A program made the position numbers and the translations under genes. The notes beneath the pieces are model-generated. The model worked only from the letters and a program-made list of their open reading frames with translations, did no database searches and was not told the origin of the DNA. A DNA stretch of 64,000 bases from Treponema sp. (GTDB taxonomy: Bacteria > Spirochaetota > Spirochaetia > Treponematales > Treponemataceae): assembly GCA_017553635.1 (NCBI GenBank), contig JAFZKN010000021.1:62001-126000 (forward strand), written 5' to 3'. Positions 24,233-33,500 of this stretch are shown piece after piece. The number at the start of each line of letters is the position of its first letter. Positions within the stretch are counted from its first letter, which is position 1.

Positions 24233-24940
24233 ATGGGCCAGAGCTTGATATTCAGCTTGATAGACAAGGCAATTTTTGATTATAACCTCATCGAAAAAGG
24301 AGACAGGCTTTTACTTGCTGCTTCAGGCGGAAAAGACTCAACTGTCCTTGTAGAGTATTTTGCAAACAGACTCCGCCGTCCGGATACCAGCTTTAGTTTA
24401 AAGACTGTTCACATCGAAACAGAAATTACAAAACCTCTTTCTCCAGAACTTACAGAAATTTTTTCTTCGTGGAATATTCAATGCGAAAACATTAAAGTCG
24501 ATGTACTCGGCCGTTTAAAGCAAGGTAAAAAAATGAACTGCTTCTGGTGTTCAACCCAGAGGCGCACTGAGCTTATTAAATACGCGCTCGATAATAATTA
24601 CAACAAGCTTGTTCTTGGCCACCACATGGATGACATGCTCGAAACTCTTTTAATGAACATGCTCGAAAAAGGCGAGCTTTCTACGATGGCGCCACTTTTA
24701 AAGTATCAGAAATATCCGCTTACTGTTATACGGCCTCTTTGTTATGTTACAGAAGATAAAATAATTGAACATGCTCAAAAGTCAGGTTATATATCTCAGG
24801 TCTGCACGTGCACTTATCAGGAAAATTCTTTCAGGAAGGATGCCAGAAAAAAGCTTGAACTTTTAACAGACGGCGACGTTCAGAAAAAACAGCACATATT
24901 CAACTCGTTAAAAAATATCTTGACTGAATATCTTCCATAA
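24233..24940 (+). CDS. TtcA-like PP-loop ATPase (tRNA thiolation family)
   Basis: 235 residues. The PP-loop ATP motif is ASGGKDSTVL. Two cysteine pairs follow, NCFWCSTQRR and VCTCTYQ, with LGHHMDDMLETLLMNML between them, as in TtcA/TtuA-type enzymes that thiolate tRNA with an Fe-S cluster. The protein is shorter than E. coli TtcA (about 310), so it may be a compact TtcA or a related thiolase. It starts at ATG 24233 without a Shine-Dalgarno sequence, seven bases after a -10, which points to a leaderless mRNA. The longer in-frame extension upstream overlaps epmA and is rejected. Confidence 0.87.
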   Translation: MGQSLIFSLIDKAIFDYNLIEKGDRLLLAASGGKDSTVLVEYFANRLRRPDTSFSLKTVHIETEITKPLSPELTEIFSSWNIQCENIKVDVLGRLKQGKKMNCFWCSTQRRTELIKYALDNNYNKLVLGHHMDDMLETLLMNMLEKGELSTMAPLLKYQKYPLTVIRPLCYVTEDKIIEHAQKSGYISQVCTCTYQENSFRKDARKKLELLTDGDVQKKQHIFNSLKNILTEYLP

Positions 24941-24948
24941 TTGATAAT
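24920..24948 (+). promoter_or_regulatory. Promoter of SDR gene (leaderless)
   Basis: TTGACT (24920-24925), 17-bp spacer, GATAAT (24943-24948), six bases to ATG 24955. Part of it lies inside the end of the preceding gene. Confidence 0.65.
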
Positions 24949-24954
24949 ATTGTT

Positions 24955-25800
24955 ATGAAAAGAATCTGTATTATTACCGGAGCAAGTTCCGGAATGGGTA
25001 GGGAATTTACCAGAGAACTTTTTATAAACAGCGATAAATATAATTTTGGAAAAATCGATGAAATCTGGATTTTAGCAAGACGCATTGACCGTCTTACAGA
25101 AATTCAGTTTGACCTTTCACTTATAGCAGAAAAAAATACTTCAAAAGAATATCCGAGAATCATTCCTATAGAAGCAAATCTTTCGGGACGAGCCGGTGTA
25201 AATGCCGTTAAAGCTCTTTTAAATACAGAAAAAATGACAGAAGAAAAAGACGGTGGTTTTGAGATTGCTCTTTTGATAAATAACGCAGGCTTTGGAACTT
25301 ACGGCGAGTTTTTAAATACACCGGTAGAAAAAGAGCTTGATATGATAGATTTAAACTGTACCTCTCTTACAGGCATTACGGGAATTGCTCTTCCTTTTAT
25401 GAACAGAGGCTGTACGATTTTAAATATGGCAAGCCTTGCAGCTTTTATTCCGCTTGGAAATTTTGCTGTCTATGCTGCGACTAAAAGCTATGTGCTTTCT
25501 TTTTCTGTTGCGCTTGCTGCAGAGTTAAAGGAAAAGGGGATTTATGTAACTGCAGTCTGTCCGGGTTCTGTTTCGACGGAGTTTGCAAATGTTGCATCAA
25601 ACGGCGCAAGAAAGGAAGTCCTTAACGGAAAATCTGCCGTAAAAACTGTGCTTCATGCTTTAAAATCGGCTTCTAAACGCCGTGTAATTGCGCTCTGGGC
25701 ATTTAAATGGAAATTTAACGCTTTTATGTCGCGTTTTATAGGCCGTTTTGCCGGTGCCCGGTTTACTTATAAGTACGCCAAGCGCCCGTGCCGCTACTAA
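24955..25800 (+). CDS. Short-chain dehydrogenase/reductase
   Basis: 281 residues, classical SDR. The cofactor motif is ITGASSGMG, the structural motif NNAGFGTYGEF, and the catalytic residues Ser in LNMASLAAF and Tyr/Lys in YAATKSYVL. PGSVSTEF follows the active site as usual. A C-terminal basic tail of about 40 residues is rich in Arg, Lys and Phe. The substrate is unknown. The start has no Shine-Dalgarno sequence and lies six bases after a GATAAT. It has its own promoter although it is only 14 nt from the upstream gene. Confidence 0.88.
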   Translation: MKRICIITGASSGMGREFTRELFINSDKYNFGKIDEIWILARRIDRLTEIQFDLSLIAEKNTSKEYPRIIPIEANLSGRAGVNAVKALLNTEKMTEEKDGGFEIALLINNAGFGTYGEFLNTPVEKELDMIDLNCTSLTGITGIALPFMNRGCTILNMASLAAFIPLGNFAVYAATKSYVLSFSVALAAELKEKGIYVTAVCPGSVSTEFANVASNGARKEVLNGKSAVKTVLHALKSASKRRVIALWAFKWKFNAFMSRFIGRFAGARFTYKYAKRPCRY

Positions 25801-25832
25801 TATAAGTTTCTTCTTATTATATGACGTAATAT

Positions 25833-25861
25833 TTGACTATTATTTCTATTTTTTATAAAAT
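25833..25861 (+). promoter_or_regulatory. Promoter of the TRAP operon (leaderless)
   Basis: TTGACT (25833-25838), 17-bp spacer, TAAAAT (25856-25861), six bases to ATG 25868 with no ribosome binding site. Confidence 0.65.
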
Positions 25862-25867
25862 CATTGT

Positions 25868-26848
25868 ATGAAACTTAAGAGCATTTTAGTTGTTTTATCA
25901 GTAAGTCTGGCTGTGGCATGCAGCTTTACTTCCTGTAAAACCATGATTTTAAATGGTGTTTCTGACGGTCTGTCTTCGGCAAACAAAAAGGGAATACCTG
26001 CAAAAGTAAAAGAATCTGACCCTGATCCCATGCTGGCATTTATGGGAGAAAAAGATCCGGTCATCGTCCAGGAAGTACTGCCTGTCATTTTAAAACTCTA
26101 CGAAATTATGCATATCGAAAACCCGGAGCATCAGGGAAATACAATTATGCTCGGTTCATTAAATGTAATGTATGCAAATCTTTGCGTAGAGTCCAAAGCT
26201 GAACTTATGACAGATCCTAGACTTCTTGATGAACAGGTTGCAGAATTTGAAAGAGCCAAGCTTCATTACCTTCGTGGTCATGATTTAATCTTTGGTGTTT
26301 TTGAATCGCGATTTAAAGGTTTTAAAGAAGCAGTCGAAGGAAGTGACGAAGAAAAAATTAAGGCTTATGTAGAAAAAATTACTGCTGATGATGTCAATGC
26401 AATGTACTGGGCATGTGCAGGATTTTTTGCTTCATTTGCACTTAATCCGCTTGATTCAAATATAATCGGAGCAATCAAGGGACATATCGCAATTCTTGAG
26501 CGTCTTGCTTACCTCAAGCCAGATTATTCTGACGGCGCAATCTGGGATGTTTTAACTCAGATTTATGTTGCAGCTCCATCTGATTTTGGCGGAGACTACG
26601 AACGGGGTGTTTATTGTTTTGAACAGGGAATGAAATATTCTAAAGGAAAGCTTGCAGGAAATTATGTAACAAAGGCAAAATCTTTCTGCATTCCTGAAGG
26701 AGATAAAGACGGTTTTGTTGAATCTTTAAACAAAGCATTAAGCATCGATCCTGACGCAGAACCTTCTTCGTGCCTTATGAATGTAATAAACCAGAAAAAG
26801 GCACAGAGACTTCTGGATCATATTGATGATTATTTTATTGAATGGTAA
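25868..26848 (+). CDS. tatT: TatT-like TRAP-associated TPR lipoprotein
   Basis: 326 residues, a homologue of T. pallidum Tp0956 (TatT). A signal peptide ends in the lipobox FTSC. The mature part is helical with TPR-like helix pairs (for example AEFERAKLHYLRGHDLIFG and SDGAIWDVLTQIY). TatT forms trimers that associate with the TRAP binding protein in the periplasm. The context confirms this: the genes for the DctP-type binding protein and the fused permease follow directly. The first gene of the operon starts without a Shine-Dalgarno sequence six bases after the -10 hexamer. Confidence 0.88.
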   Translation: MKLKSILVVLSVSLAVACSFTSCKTMILNGVSDGLSSANKKGIPAKVKESDPDPMLAFMGEKDPVIVQEVLPVILKLYEIMHIENPEHQGNTIMLGSLNVMYANLCVESKAELMTDPRLLDEQVAEFERAKLHYLRGHDLIFGVFESRFKGFKEAVEGSDEEKIKAYVEKITADDVNAMYWACAGFFASFALNPLDSNIIGAIKGHIAILERLAYLKPDYSDGAIWDVLTQIYVAAPSDFGGDYERGVYCFEQGMKYSKGKLAGNYVTKAKSFCIPEGDKDGFVESLNKALSIDPDAEPSSCLMNVINQKKAQRLLDHIDDYFIEW

Positions 26849-26871
26849 TCAATTTAACGGGAGATAATATT

Positions 26872-27900
26872 ATGAAAGCATTAAAAAAGATTTTTATCCT
26901 TGCAGCTGCTGTTTTATCACAGACTGCATTTGCACAGACAACAATAAAGATTGCATCTGTTGCACCGGCCCGTTCTTCATGGGACGTTCAGCAGCGGCAG
27001 ATTGCTAAAGAATGGGCAACAATTACAAACGGAGAAATCATCCTCCAGTTTATGACATCTGATGCCATGGGTGGAGAAGGTGGAGTTGTTAAAAAGCTCA
27101 ATTCAGTCCGCCCTGGACAGAAGGCTCCTATCGGTGGAGCAGTATTTACTTCTATGGGACTTGATGACTTTGCACCTAAGTCAAACGTAATGACTCTCTG
27201 TGCTCCATTTATGTTTAGAAGTCAGGATGAAGTAAACGCCGTATTAAAAGAATTTACTCCGACAATGCAGAAGGCATTTGACGAAAAAGGTTATGTAGTT
27301 CTCGGATGGTTTAACATCGGATGGGCTTACTTCTTTACTTCTAAGCCTGCTTATACTCCAGATGAATTAAGAAAAGTTCGTCTTGCTATCGGAGGTCTTA
27401 CTTCTCCTGCTTTGAGCAATGCATTTAAATCTGCCGGTTATTTAACTCAGGATGTTCCTGCAGACAAGCTCCAGTCAAGCATTTCTTCTGGTGATGTAGA
27501 AGGTCTTTTTACAATTCCGATGTACGCTTATGCCGCTCAGTATTATAAAAACCTTGTAAATGTTAATAACATTCCGCTTGCTCCTGTAATGGTCGGCTTT
27601 ATTATGAATAAAAAAGACTGGGAAGCAATTCCGGATAAATACAAGCCTGCTTTGATGCAGAGTATTAAAAAAGCAGAAGCAAAATTTATTGCAGACCAGA
27701 AAAAAATGGATGCAGAATACATTAATCTCTGCGTTAAAAACGGATGTAAGGTTTTTGATCCTACAGACGCACAGAAAAAAGTGTGGGAAGATTCATTTAG
27801 AAAAGACCTTCACTTTATGTACGAAGGAACAAACCCTGTAGTAAATAAACAGTTTTATGAACAGATTGAAGCTTTCTTAAAAAAATATCGAGGTGAATAA
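26872..27900 (+). CDS. tatP: TRAP transporter substrate-binding protein, DctP family (TatP-like)
   Basis: 342 residues. ATG 26872 follows GGGAGATAA. A Sec signal peptide is probably cleaved after AFAQ or AFA, leaving a soluble periplasmic protein. DctP family features include IKIASVAPARSSWD at the mature N-terminus, SAMGGEG-like DAMGGEGGV, and LRKVRLAIGG. It should bind a hydrophobic or carboxylate ligand and hand it to the permease. Tp0957 is the T. pallidum counterpart. The start ATG is 23 nt after tatT, and the stop is immediately followed by the permease start. Confidence 0.92.
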   Translation: MKALKKIFILAAAVLSQTAFAQTTIKIASVAPARSSWDVQQRQIAKEWATITNGEIILQFMTSDAMGGEGGVVKKLNSVRPGQKAPIGGAVFTSMGLDDFAPKSNVMTLCAPFMFRSQDEVNAVLKEFTPTMQKAFDEKGYVVLGWFNIGWAYFFTSKPAYTPDELRKVRLAIGGLTSPALSNAFKSAGYLTQDVPADKLQSSISSGDVEGLFTIPMYAYAAQYYKNLVNVNNIPLAPVMVGFIMNKKDWEAIPDKYKPALMQSIKKAEAKFIADQKKMDAEYINLCVKNGCKVFDPTDAQKKVWEDSFRKDLHFMYEGTNPVVNKQFYEQIEAFLKKYRGE

Positions 27901-29925
27901 TTGAAAAACCCTTTTATAAATGCAGACGGAAAAATTATTCCAAAAAATAAAAGTGTAATTGATTTTGCAGAAGATTTATTTGCGTTTGGCCTTATAATAA
28001 TTCTTACTGTTACGACGCTTATAATTAAAATCATGCAGGATAATCTGCATATGCAGGTTTTAAATGCAGATGCGATTATCGTTAATTTTGGATTTCTGTT
28101 TGCATGTATAGCGGGTATTATCACCTGGCGCGAAAACAAGCACTTGAGTCTTGCAGCTGTTACAGAAAAGCTTCCGGAAAAGGTAAAAAAAGTCATTGAC
28201 TGCATTACAGAAGCTGTAACGCCGATGATTTTAATTCAGCTGTTTCTGGCAGCATTATGCCAGCTTGTAAACCGCGACCAGTTTGTAAATAAAGTATTTG
28301 CTTCTTTTTCTGAACGCATTTTCTTTTTCTTTATGCCTGTCTGCTACATTGCAATGGTTGTAATGGCAGTAAGCCGGAGAAAGAATAAAATTGCGGGAAT
28401 CACAGGAATTGTACTTGGTATAATTACTTCGATGAGCGCAATTACAGGAATCCTCTGGTATGTTACAGGACAGTCAGAATTTCCTGCTTTATTTAAAATT
28501 TTTGATTTGTGGAATCTGTTCTGCGAAAAATCTGTATGGTTTTTAGTAATAGCAATGATTCTTCTTGCATTTGCGGGAGTTCCGCTTTTTGTAGTCATAG
28601 GCGGAATTACTTTTGTGCTTTTTTCTAAGTCAGGCGGTTATGTCGACATGATTATTCTTGAAGCACACGCAAAGCTTACAGATAAAAACGTTACTGCAAT
28701 CCCGCTTTTTACGATTGCAGGATATATTCTTGCCCAGGGAAGTGCAGGAAAGAGATTTGTCAACCTTTTCAGTTCTCTTTTCGGATGGTTCAGGGGTGGA
28801 ACGGTTGTAGCAACGGTTTTAGTTCTTACTTTCTTTTCTACATTTACAGGAGTAAGCGGTGTTACAATTCTTGCACTCGGCTCACTTCTTTCGATTATCC
28901 TTACAGGCTCGGGTTATAACAAAGACAGGGCAGAAAGCCTTATTACTTCCAGCGGCGCACTTGGACTTCTTTTTCCACCGAGCGTTGCAATCATCATGTA
29001 TTTTACATCAAACATTACTCAGTTTTCAAAAGGCTTTGATATAACAAACCTCTTTGTTGCTGCTTTAATTCCGGGAACGATTATGGCAGTTGCCATGATT
29101 GTAATGGGTATTATTTTTGATAAAAATACTGAACGGACTAAATTTTCGATTAAGGCAATTCTTTCATCTTTAAAAGAATGTGCTTTTGAACTTTTACTTC
29201 CTGTTCTTTTCTGCCTTACATATTTTACAGGCTTCTTTAATCTTTTTCAGGTTGCGTCATTTGCAGTAATTTATACTTTCTGTCTTGAAACGTTCATCAG
29301 AAAAGATTTTACTTTACGCCAGGCAGCACGTGTTGTTGCAGAATCTGTTCCTGTATCGGGCGGAGTTTTATTTATCATTGGCGCGGCTGCAGGTCTTTCA
29401 TATTTCATGCAGGACGCAAATGTTCCAGAAATTGTAACAGAGTTTATTACAACTTATGTATCAAATAAATATGCATTCCTCTTTTTAATGAACATTGTAC
29501 TTCTCATTGTCGGCTGTCTCATGGATTTGTATTCTGCAATCCTTATCATTTCGCCGCTTCTTCTTTATGCAGGAAAGGCTTTGGGAATTCCAGAGGTACA
29601 GTCGGGTGTAATCTTTTTGATGAACCTTTCAATCGGATTTTTAACTCCTCCTGTTGGAATGGACCTCTTTATTTCTTCCTATGCATTTAAAAAGCCTGTT
29701 TCCAAGGTTATTAAAGGTGTAATGCCGTTCCTTGCAGTACAGATTGCAGTTCTGCTTTTAGTAACTTATGTTCCGGCATTAACGACATGTCTTGTAAAGC
29801 AGTCACCGGATGCAATAGACGAAGTTGAGCCTGCAGATGCTGAATATGAATTTAATTATGACTCAGAAGAATATGACGAAAGCCTTGATATGTTCTCTGA
29901 TCCTGATTCTGTTTCCGATTTTTAA
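27901..29925 (+). CDS. tatQM: Fused DctQ-DctM TRAP transporter permease
   Basis: 674 residues and strongly hydrophobic. The first four membrane segments form the small DctQ part (about residues 20-170). The large DctM part follows with FVVIGGITFVLFS, IPLFTIAGYILAQGS, FSTFTGVSGVTILALGS and LFPPSVAIIMYF. It uses the sodium gradient to import the ligand bound by TatP. The start is TTG 27901, directly after the tatP stop, with GAGGTGAA upstream. The C-terminus carries an unusual acidic tail of about 35 residues (DEVEPADAEYEF, SEEYDESLDM). Its coding DNA also holds the signal peptide of the next gene. Confidence 0.92.
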   Translation: MKNPFINADGKIIPKNKSVIDFAEDLFAFGLIIILTVTTLIIKIMQDNLHMQVLNADAIIVNFGFLFACIAGIITWRENKHLSLAAVTEKLPEKVKKVIDCITEAVTPMILIQLFLAALCQLVNRDQFVNKVFASFSERIFFFFMPVCYIAMVVMAVSRRKNKIAGITGIVLGIITSMSAITGILWYVTGQSEFPALFKIFDLWNLFCEKSVWFLVIAMILLAFAGVPLFVVIGGITFVLFSKSGGYVDMIILEAHAKLTDKNVTAIPLFTIAGYILAQGSAGKRFVNLFSSLFGWFRGGTVVATVLVLTFFSTFTGVSGVTILALGSLLSIILTGSGYNKDRAESLITSSGALGLLFPPSVAIIMYFTSNITQFSKGFDITNLFVAALIPGTIMAVAMIVMGIIFDKNTERTKFSIKAILSSLKECAFELLLPVLFCLTYFTGFFNLFQVASFAVIYTFCLETFIRKDFTLRQAARVVAESVPVSGGVLFIIGAAAGLSYFMQDANVPEIVTEFITTYVSNKYAFLFLMNIVLLIVGCLMDLYSAILIISPLLLYAGKALGIPEVQSGVIFLMNLSIGFLTPPVGMDLFISSYAFKKPVSKVIKGVMPFLAVQIAVLLLVTYVPALTTCLVKQSPDAIDEVEPADAEYEFNYDSEEYDESLDMFSDPDSVSDF

Positions 29926-31270
29926 CGGGACATCTCAGGATAATAAAGGGGAGGTACAGCCTGAGCTTACCGCCTCAGAAGACGATAGTGACAAAGTAAT
30001 CAAAGCTTTTATAGAAAAATTATCTCTCGAAGAAAAAATTTCACAGCTTTTTCTCATTAATCTTGAAAACGATGATAAGTTTTTAAGCGTTGAATATTAT
30101 GAAAAAGACGGTGAAAGAAAGACACTTATTCCGGGCGGATATATTTTCTTTTCATATAACATTGCAGACAATATTGAACAGATAATGGGGTTTACAGATT
30201 CAATCATAAAGCACGCTGAAAATCAAGGTTCTATAATTCCATATCTGTGTGTTGATGCAGAAGGCGGTTATGTAAACCGGCTTAGAACTGTTGCAGGACC
30301 ACTTGCAGAAAACGAGCGTGTTTCTGCCTGTCTTACACCGGAACAATCCTACGAGCTTTATTCATATTATGCAAAGCAGATGAACAGTCTCGGTTTTAAT
30401 TTAAACCTTGCACCTGTTTCTGAAATCTGTTCCGAAAAAAACAAAGATTTTCTTAATGGAAGAAGTTACGGAGTAAAGGATAAAGTAATTGATTATTCAG
30501 TAAACTGTGTTAATGCATATCAGCATAATAAAGTTGCTGCAATTTTAAAACATTTTCCGGGAAATACAAATGTAGATCCGCATATCGGTCTTCCCAAAAT
30601 TGATATGTCACAGGATGAATTTTTAGAAATAACTCAAACTTTTTCTGAGATAATAGACAGGTCAAAGCCAGCAGGAATTTTAATGAGCCACGCGGTTGTC
30701 CCTGACTTTGACAGTCATCCGTCGTGTTTGAGTGAATACTGGGTTACAGAAATTCTTAGAGAAACGTTAAACTATGACGGCCTTATTTTTTCTGATGATA
30801 TTTTTATGGGTGCGCTCCTGCAGAACGGATATTCGCCGGAAAAAGCCTGCAGACTTGCAGTTGAATCTGGAATAAACTGCATTATGATAAGTCAGAAAAC
30901 TTTTAAAAAATGGATGAATATTTTCGTAAAGATCTGCAACGATGATGCAGAGTTTACAAAAAAAATTGAAGAATCTCTGTACAGAATAATAAAATTTAAG
31001 CTCGAATACGGAGTAATGACATCCGAAAGTCTTTCCAGTCAGAAAAAAAATATTTATATAAATCAGATTTCTGAGAAAATACCTTTTGCAGAAAGAGAAA
31101 GACTTCTTAATGATGATCATGGATTAAGGGCCTACATTTTTAATCTTAATAAAAACAATACAAAACGTATGTATTATGATTATTTTTATAAGACTGCTGA
31201 TGATGATGAAAAACGATTTCTTAATGTCAGAAAATCAGCAGATGACGGAACAGCAGATGAAGCAGAATAA
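29873..31270 (+). CDS. Secreted glycoside hydrolase family 3 protein (NagZ-like)
   Basis: 465 residues. A GH3 catalytic domain with VDAEGGYVNRL, LAPVSEI, LKHFPGN-NVDPHIGLP, ILMSHAVVPDFD and YDGLIFSDDIFMGAL matches beta-N-acetylhexosaminidases of the NagZ type. The second residue group of the KHFPGHG motif reads Asn instead of His, but the later DPH histidine is kept. ATG 29873 starts a good signal peptide (MTKALICSLILILFP), which overlaps the permease gene by 53 nt in another frame. A NagZ with a signal peptide would act in the periplasm, possibly on peptidoglycan fragments. Its placement in the TRAP operon suggests linked uptake; that is inference. Confidence 0.87.
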   Translation: MTKALICSLILILFPIFNGTSQDNKGEVQPELTASEDDSDKVIKAFIEKLSLEEKISQLFLINLENDDKFLSVEYYEKDGERKTLIPGGYIFFSYNIADNIEQIMGFTDSIIKHAENQGSIIPYLCVDAEGGYVNRLRTVAGPLAENERVSACLTPEQSYELYSYYAKQMNSLGFNLNLAPVSEICSEKNKDFLNGRSYGVKDKVIDYSVNCVNAYQHNKVAAILKHFPGNTNVDPHIGLPKIDMSQDEFLEITQTFSEIIDRSKPAGILMSHAVVPDFDSHPSCLSEYWVTEILRETLNYDGLIFSDDIFMGALLQNGYSPEKACRLAVESGINCIMISQKTFKKWMNIFVKICNDDAEFTKKIEESLYRIIKFKLEYGVMTSESLSSQKKNIYINQISEKIPFAERERLLNDDHGLRAYIFNLNKNNTKRMYYDYFYKTADDDEKRFLNVRKSADDGTADEAE

Positions 31271-32129
31271 ACAGAACCAAACTCTTCGCGGTGCTGAAGG
31301 TTTTGATTTATACTATCGGAATATTTTCTCTGAACGCTGGGATACATTAAAGGAAGAACTATTAAAGGAATCTGAACCTGTTTCGTATAATCTGGATAAA
31401 GGCTTAAATCTCAGAACTTATTTTCTTGACGCAGCAAGTATTTATGCTGCTATGTCACTTCCGGTAAAAGGTGCGCGGGAGATTCTGGACCTTTGCGCAG
31501 CCCCGGGAGGTAAAACTCTCGTGCTTGCTTCTTTAATGGACAGCGATGCAAAACTTACTTCAAATGAGCGTTCTTTTGAAAGAAAAATGCGCCTTGTAAA
31601 AGTATGTGATGAACATATGCCGGAATCTGTAAGAAGCAGGATAACTGTTACATGCAGCGACGGATCTTTATGGTGCAGAAAAAAAAGCGAGTGCTATGAC
31701 AGAATACTTCTTGACGCTCCGTGTTCTTCTGAACGCCATGTTCTTAATGATAAAAAATATCTTGACCAGTGGTCACCTTCCAGAATAAAGACTCTTTCCA
31801 TGGAGCAGTGGGCTCTTCTTTCGAGTGCCTGCAGACTGTTAAAGAAGGGCGGGTATTTAGTATATTCAACCTGTGCGCTTGCTCCCCAGGAAAATGATCA
31901 GGTTGTTTCAAGGCTTTTTAAGAAATTTGACGATGTTGAACCTGTTAATAAGGAAGATTCTGAATATAAAGAAATTCAGAATGAATACGATAAAATAAAG
32001 CTTTTTAGTCCTGATTTTACGATACCGGCTGCTGAAAAAACAGAATTTGGCTATCAGATTCTTCCGGACAGCTCAAACGGTTCTGGGCCTATATATTTTT
32101 CGATAATCCGGAAAAAAACAGCAGAATAA
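31224..32129 (+). CDS. RsmB/NSUN-family RNA m5C methyltransferase
   Basis: About 301 residues from ATG 31224. SAM-binding motif I is LDLCAAPGGKT. The two catalytic cysteines are in LDAPCSSERH (motif IV) and YSTCALAPQEND (motif VI), so the enzyme should make 5-methylcytosine in rRNA or tRNA. It resembles the short NSUN4/RsmF-like group without an N-terminal NusB domain. The start is uncertain: ATGs at 31224, 31242 and 31257 all lie in the overlap with the GH3 gene, and none has a strong ribosome binding site. It is the last gene of the TRAP operon. Confidence 0.87.
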   Translation: MSENQQMTEQQMKQNKQNQTLRGAEGFDLYYRNIFSERWDTLKEELLKESEPVSYNLDKGLNLRTYFLDAASIYAAMSLPVKGAREILDLCAAPGGKTLVLASLMDSDAKLTSNERSFERKMRLVKVCDEHMPESVRSRITVTCSDGSLWCRKKSECYDRILLDAPCSSERHVLNDKKYLDQWSPSRIKTLSMEQWALLSSACRLLKKGGYLVYSTCALAPQENDQVVSRLFKKFDDVEPVNKEDSEYKEIQNEYDKIKLFSPDFTIPAAEKTEFGYQILPDSSNGSGPIYFSIIRKKTAE

Positions 32130-32156
32130 CGAAAAATTCAGCATAAAATTAAAAAC

Positions 32157-32185
32157 TAGACAAATTTACGATTACTATGTACAAT
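32157..32185 (+). promoter_or_regulatory. Promoter of HD-GYP gene
   Basis: TAGACA (32157-32162), 17-bp spacer, TACAAT (32180-32185). Predicted leader of about 24 nt with AAGGAA before ATG 32216. Confidence 0.55.
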
Positions 32186-32215
32186 ATATATATTATTCTT
32201 TTATAAGGAAAAAAA

Positions 32216-33454
32216 ATGAAAGGTGCATCAAGAGAAGAGAAATTACAGCATATTATTGAACAGGAAAAATCTCTTGGAGAGATTCAGGATGTTGACGTAC
32301 TTCTTGAACGAATTTTAACCGAAGCACGTGCAATTGTTCATGCGGATGCCGGCTCTATTTATGTAGTAGACGGCCCGAATCTTAAAATCAAGTATGCTCA
32401 GAATGATACTCAGCTTAAAGCTCTTTCACCTGGAGAAAAGCTGCCATATACTTTTTTTTCATTTCCAATTAATGAAAAATCCATTTCCGGTTATGTAGCA
32501 TATTCCGGCGAGCCTTTAAACATTCCTGATGCTTACGAAATCCCGGAAGATAAACCTTTTAAATTTAACAAGACAACTGACCGTACTACAGATTACAGAA
32601 CAAAATCAATTTATACACTTCCACTTAAAACACCTGCAGGAAAGATTCTCGGAATTCTTCAGATTATCAACGCACAGGATGATAACGGTCAGGTAATTCC
32701 GTTTGATTCTGATGCGGAACTTTTTATAAACCATTTTGCACAGAGCGCCATTAAGGCTCTCGAAAATGCGTATCTTACAAGTAATATGGTCCGCCGCATG
32801 CTCCGTATGGCAGAGTTTAGGGATCCAAAAGAAACATATCCGCATGTTGAACGTGTTTCAAGTTTTGCGCTCGAAATTTATGACAGATGGTCATTTAATC
32901 ATAATGTTCCTTTTACAGAATCTCATAAGTTCCGTGATACTTTAAAGATTGCGGCAAAGTTTCATGATGTAGGTAAAGTTGGTGTTTCTGATGTAATTTT
33001 AAAGAAAAAATTTCCACGCTTTACGGATGAAGAACGTTCGATAATGCAGGGACATACATGTATCGGCGCAAATCTTTTTGAACCGCCTGAAAGTTTCCTT
33101 GATGAAATGTGCCGCGATATTGCATTGTTCCATCACGAAAGATGGGATGGCGGAGAAACTGCTTATCCTGGTGCACTTGACTACAGAAACTTTATCATTG
33201 GTGAACCGCTTACACCTGCAAGACATTTGTGCGGCGAAGAAGTTCCTCTTTCTGCAAGAATCGTTGCGGTTGCAGATGTATTTGATGCTTTGAGTCACAA
33301 GAGATGTTATAAAGAGGCATGGAGTATTGATGATGCATTTGCAGAAGTTCAGGCAGATTCTGGAAAACATTTTGATCCGGAAGTAGTGCTTGCGTTTATG
33401 CAGGTTCGTGACCGCATTTCTGCAATTCAGCTTGCATTCCCTGACGAAGACTAG
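32216..33454 (+). CDS. GAF/HD-GYP domain protein (putative c-di-GMP phosphodiesterase)
   Basis: 412 residues. An N-terminal GAF domain spans about residues 20-185. An HD-GYP domain follows: RDPKETYPHVERVSSFA, the HD pair in AAKFHDVGKVGV, HTCIGANLF, LFHHERWDGGETAYPG and RIVAVADVFDAL. HD-GYP domains usually hydrolyse c-di-GMP. Here the GYP signature is altered: GGETAYP replaces the usual GTGYP, so activity is uncertain. A 20-residue insertion (NFIIGEPLTPARHLCGEE) precedes the next helix. The gene has its own promoter and ends at a two-way terminator shared with yaiI. Confidence 0.87.
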   Translation: MKGASREEKLQHIIEQEKSLGEIQDVDVLLERILTEARAIVHADAGSIYVVDGPNLKIKYAQNDTQLKALSPGEKLPYTFFSFPINEKSISGYVAYSGEPLNIPDAYEIPEDKPFKFNKTTDRTTDYRTKSIYTLPLKTPAGKILGILQIINAQDDNGQVIPFDSDAELFINHFAQSAIKALENAYLTSNMVRRMLRMAEFRDPKETYPHVERVSSFALEIYDRWSFNHNVPFTESHKFRDTLKIAAKFHDVGKVGVSDVILKKKFPRFTDEERSIMQGHTCIGANLFEPPESFLDEMCRDIALFHHERWDGGETAYPGALDYRNFIIGEPLTPARHLCGEEVPLSARIVAVADVFDALSHKRCYKEAWSIDDAFAEVQADSGKHFDPEVVLAFMQVRDRISAIQLAFPDED

Positions 33455-33467
33455 TTCCTGTAAGTTT

Positions 33468-33500
33468 AAAATCCGTGGTTTTCACGGATTTTATTTTTTT
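33468..33500 (+). terminator. Bidirectional terminator between HD-GYP gene and yaiI
   Basis: AAAATCCGTG, loop GTTTT, CACGGATTTT: a 10-bp stem with A and T runs on either side. The minus-strand yaiI stop codon lies in the right arm. Confidence 0.82.
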
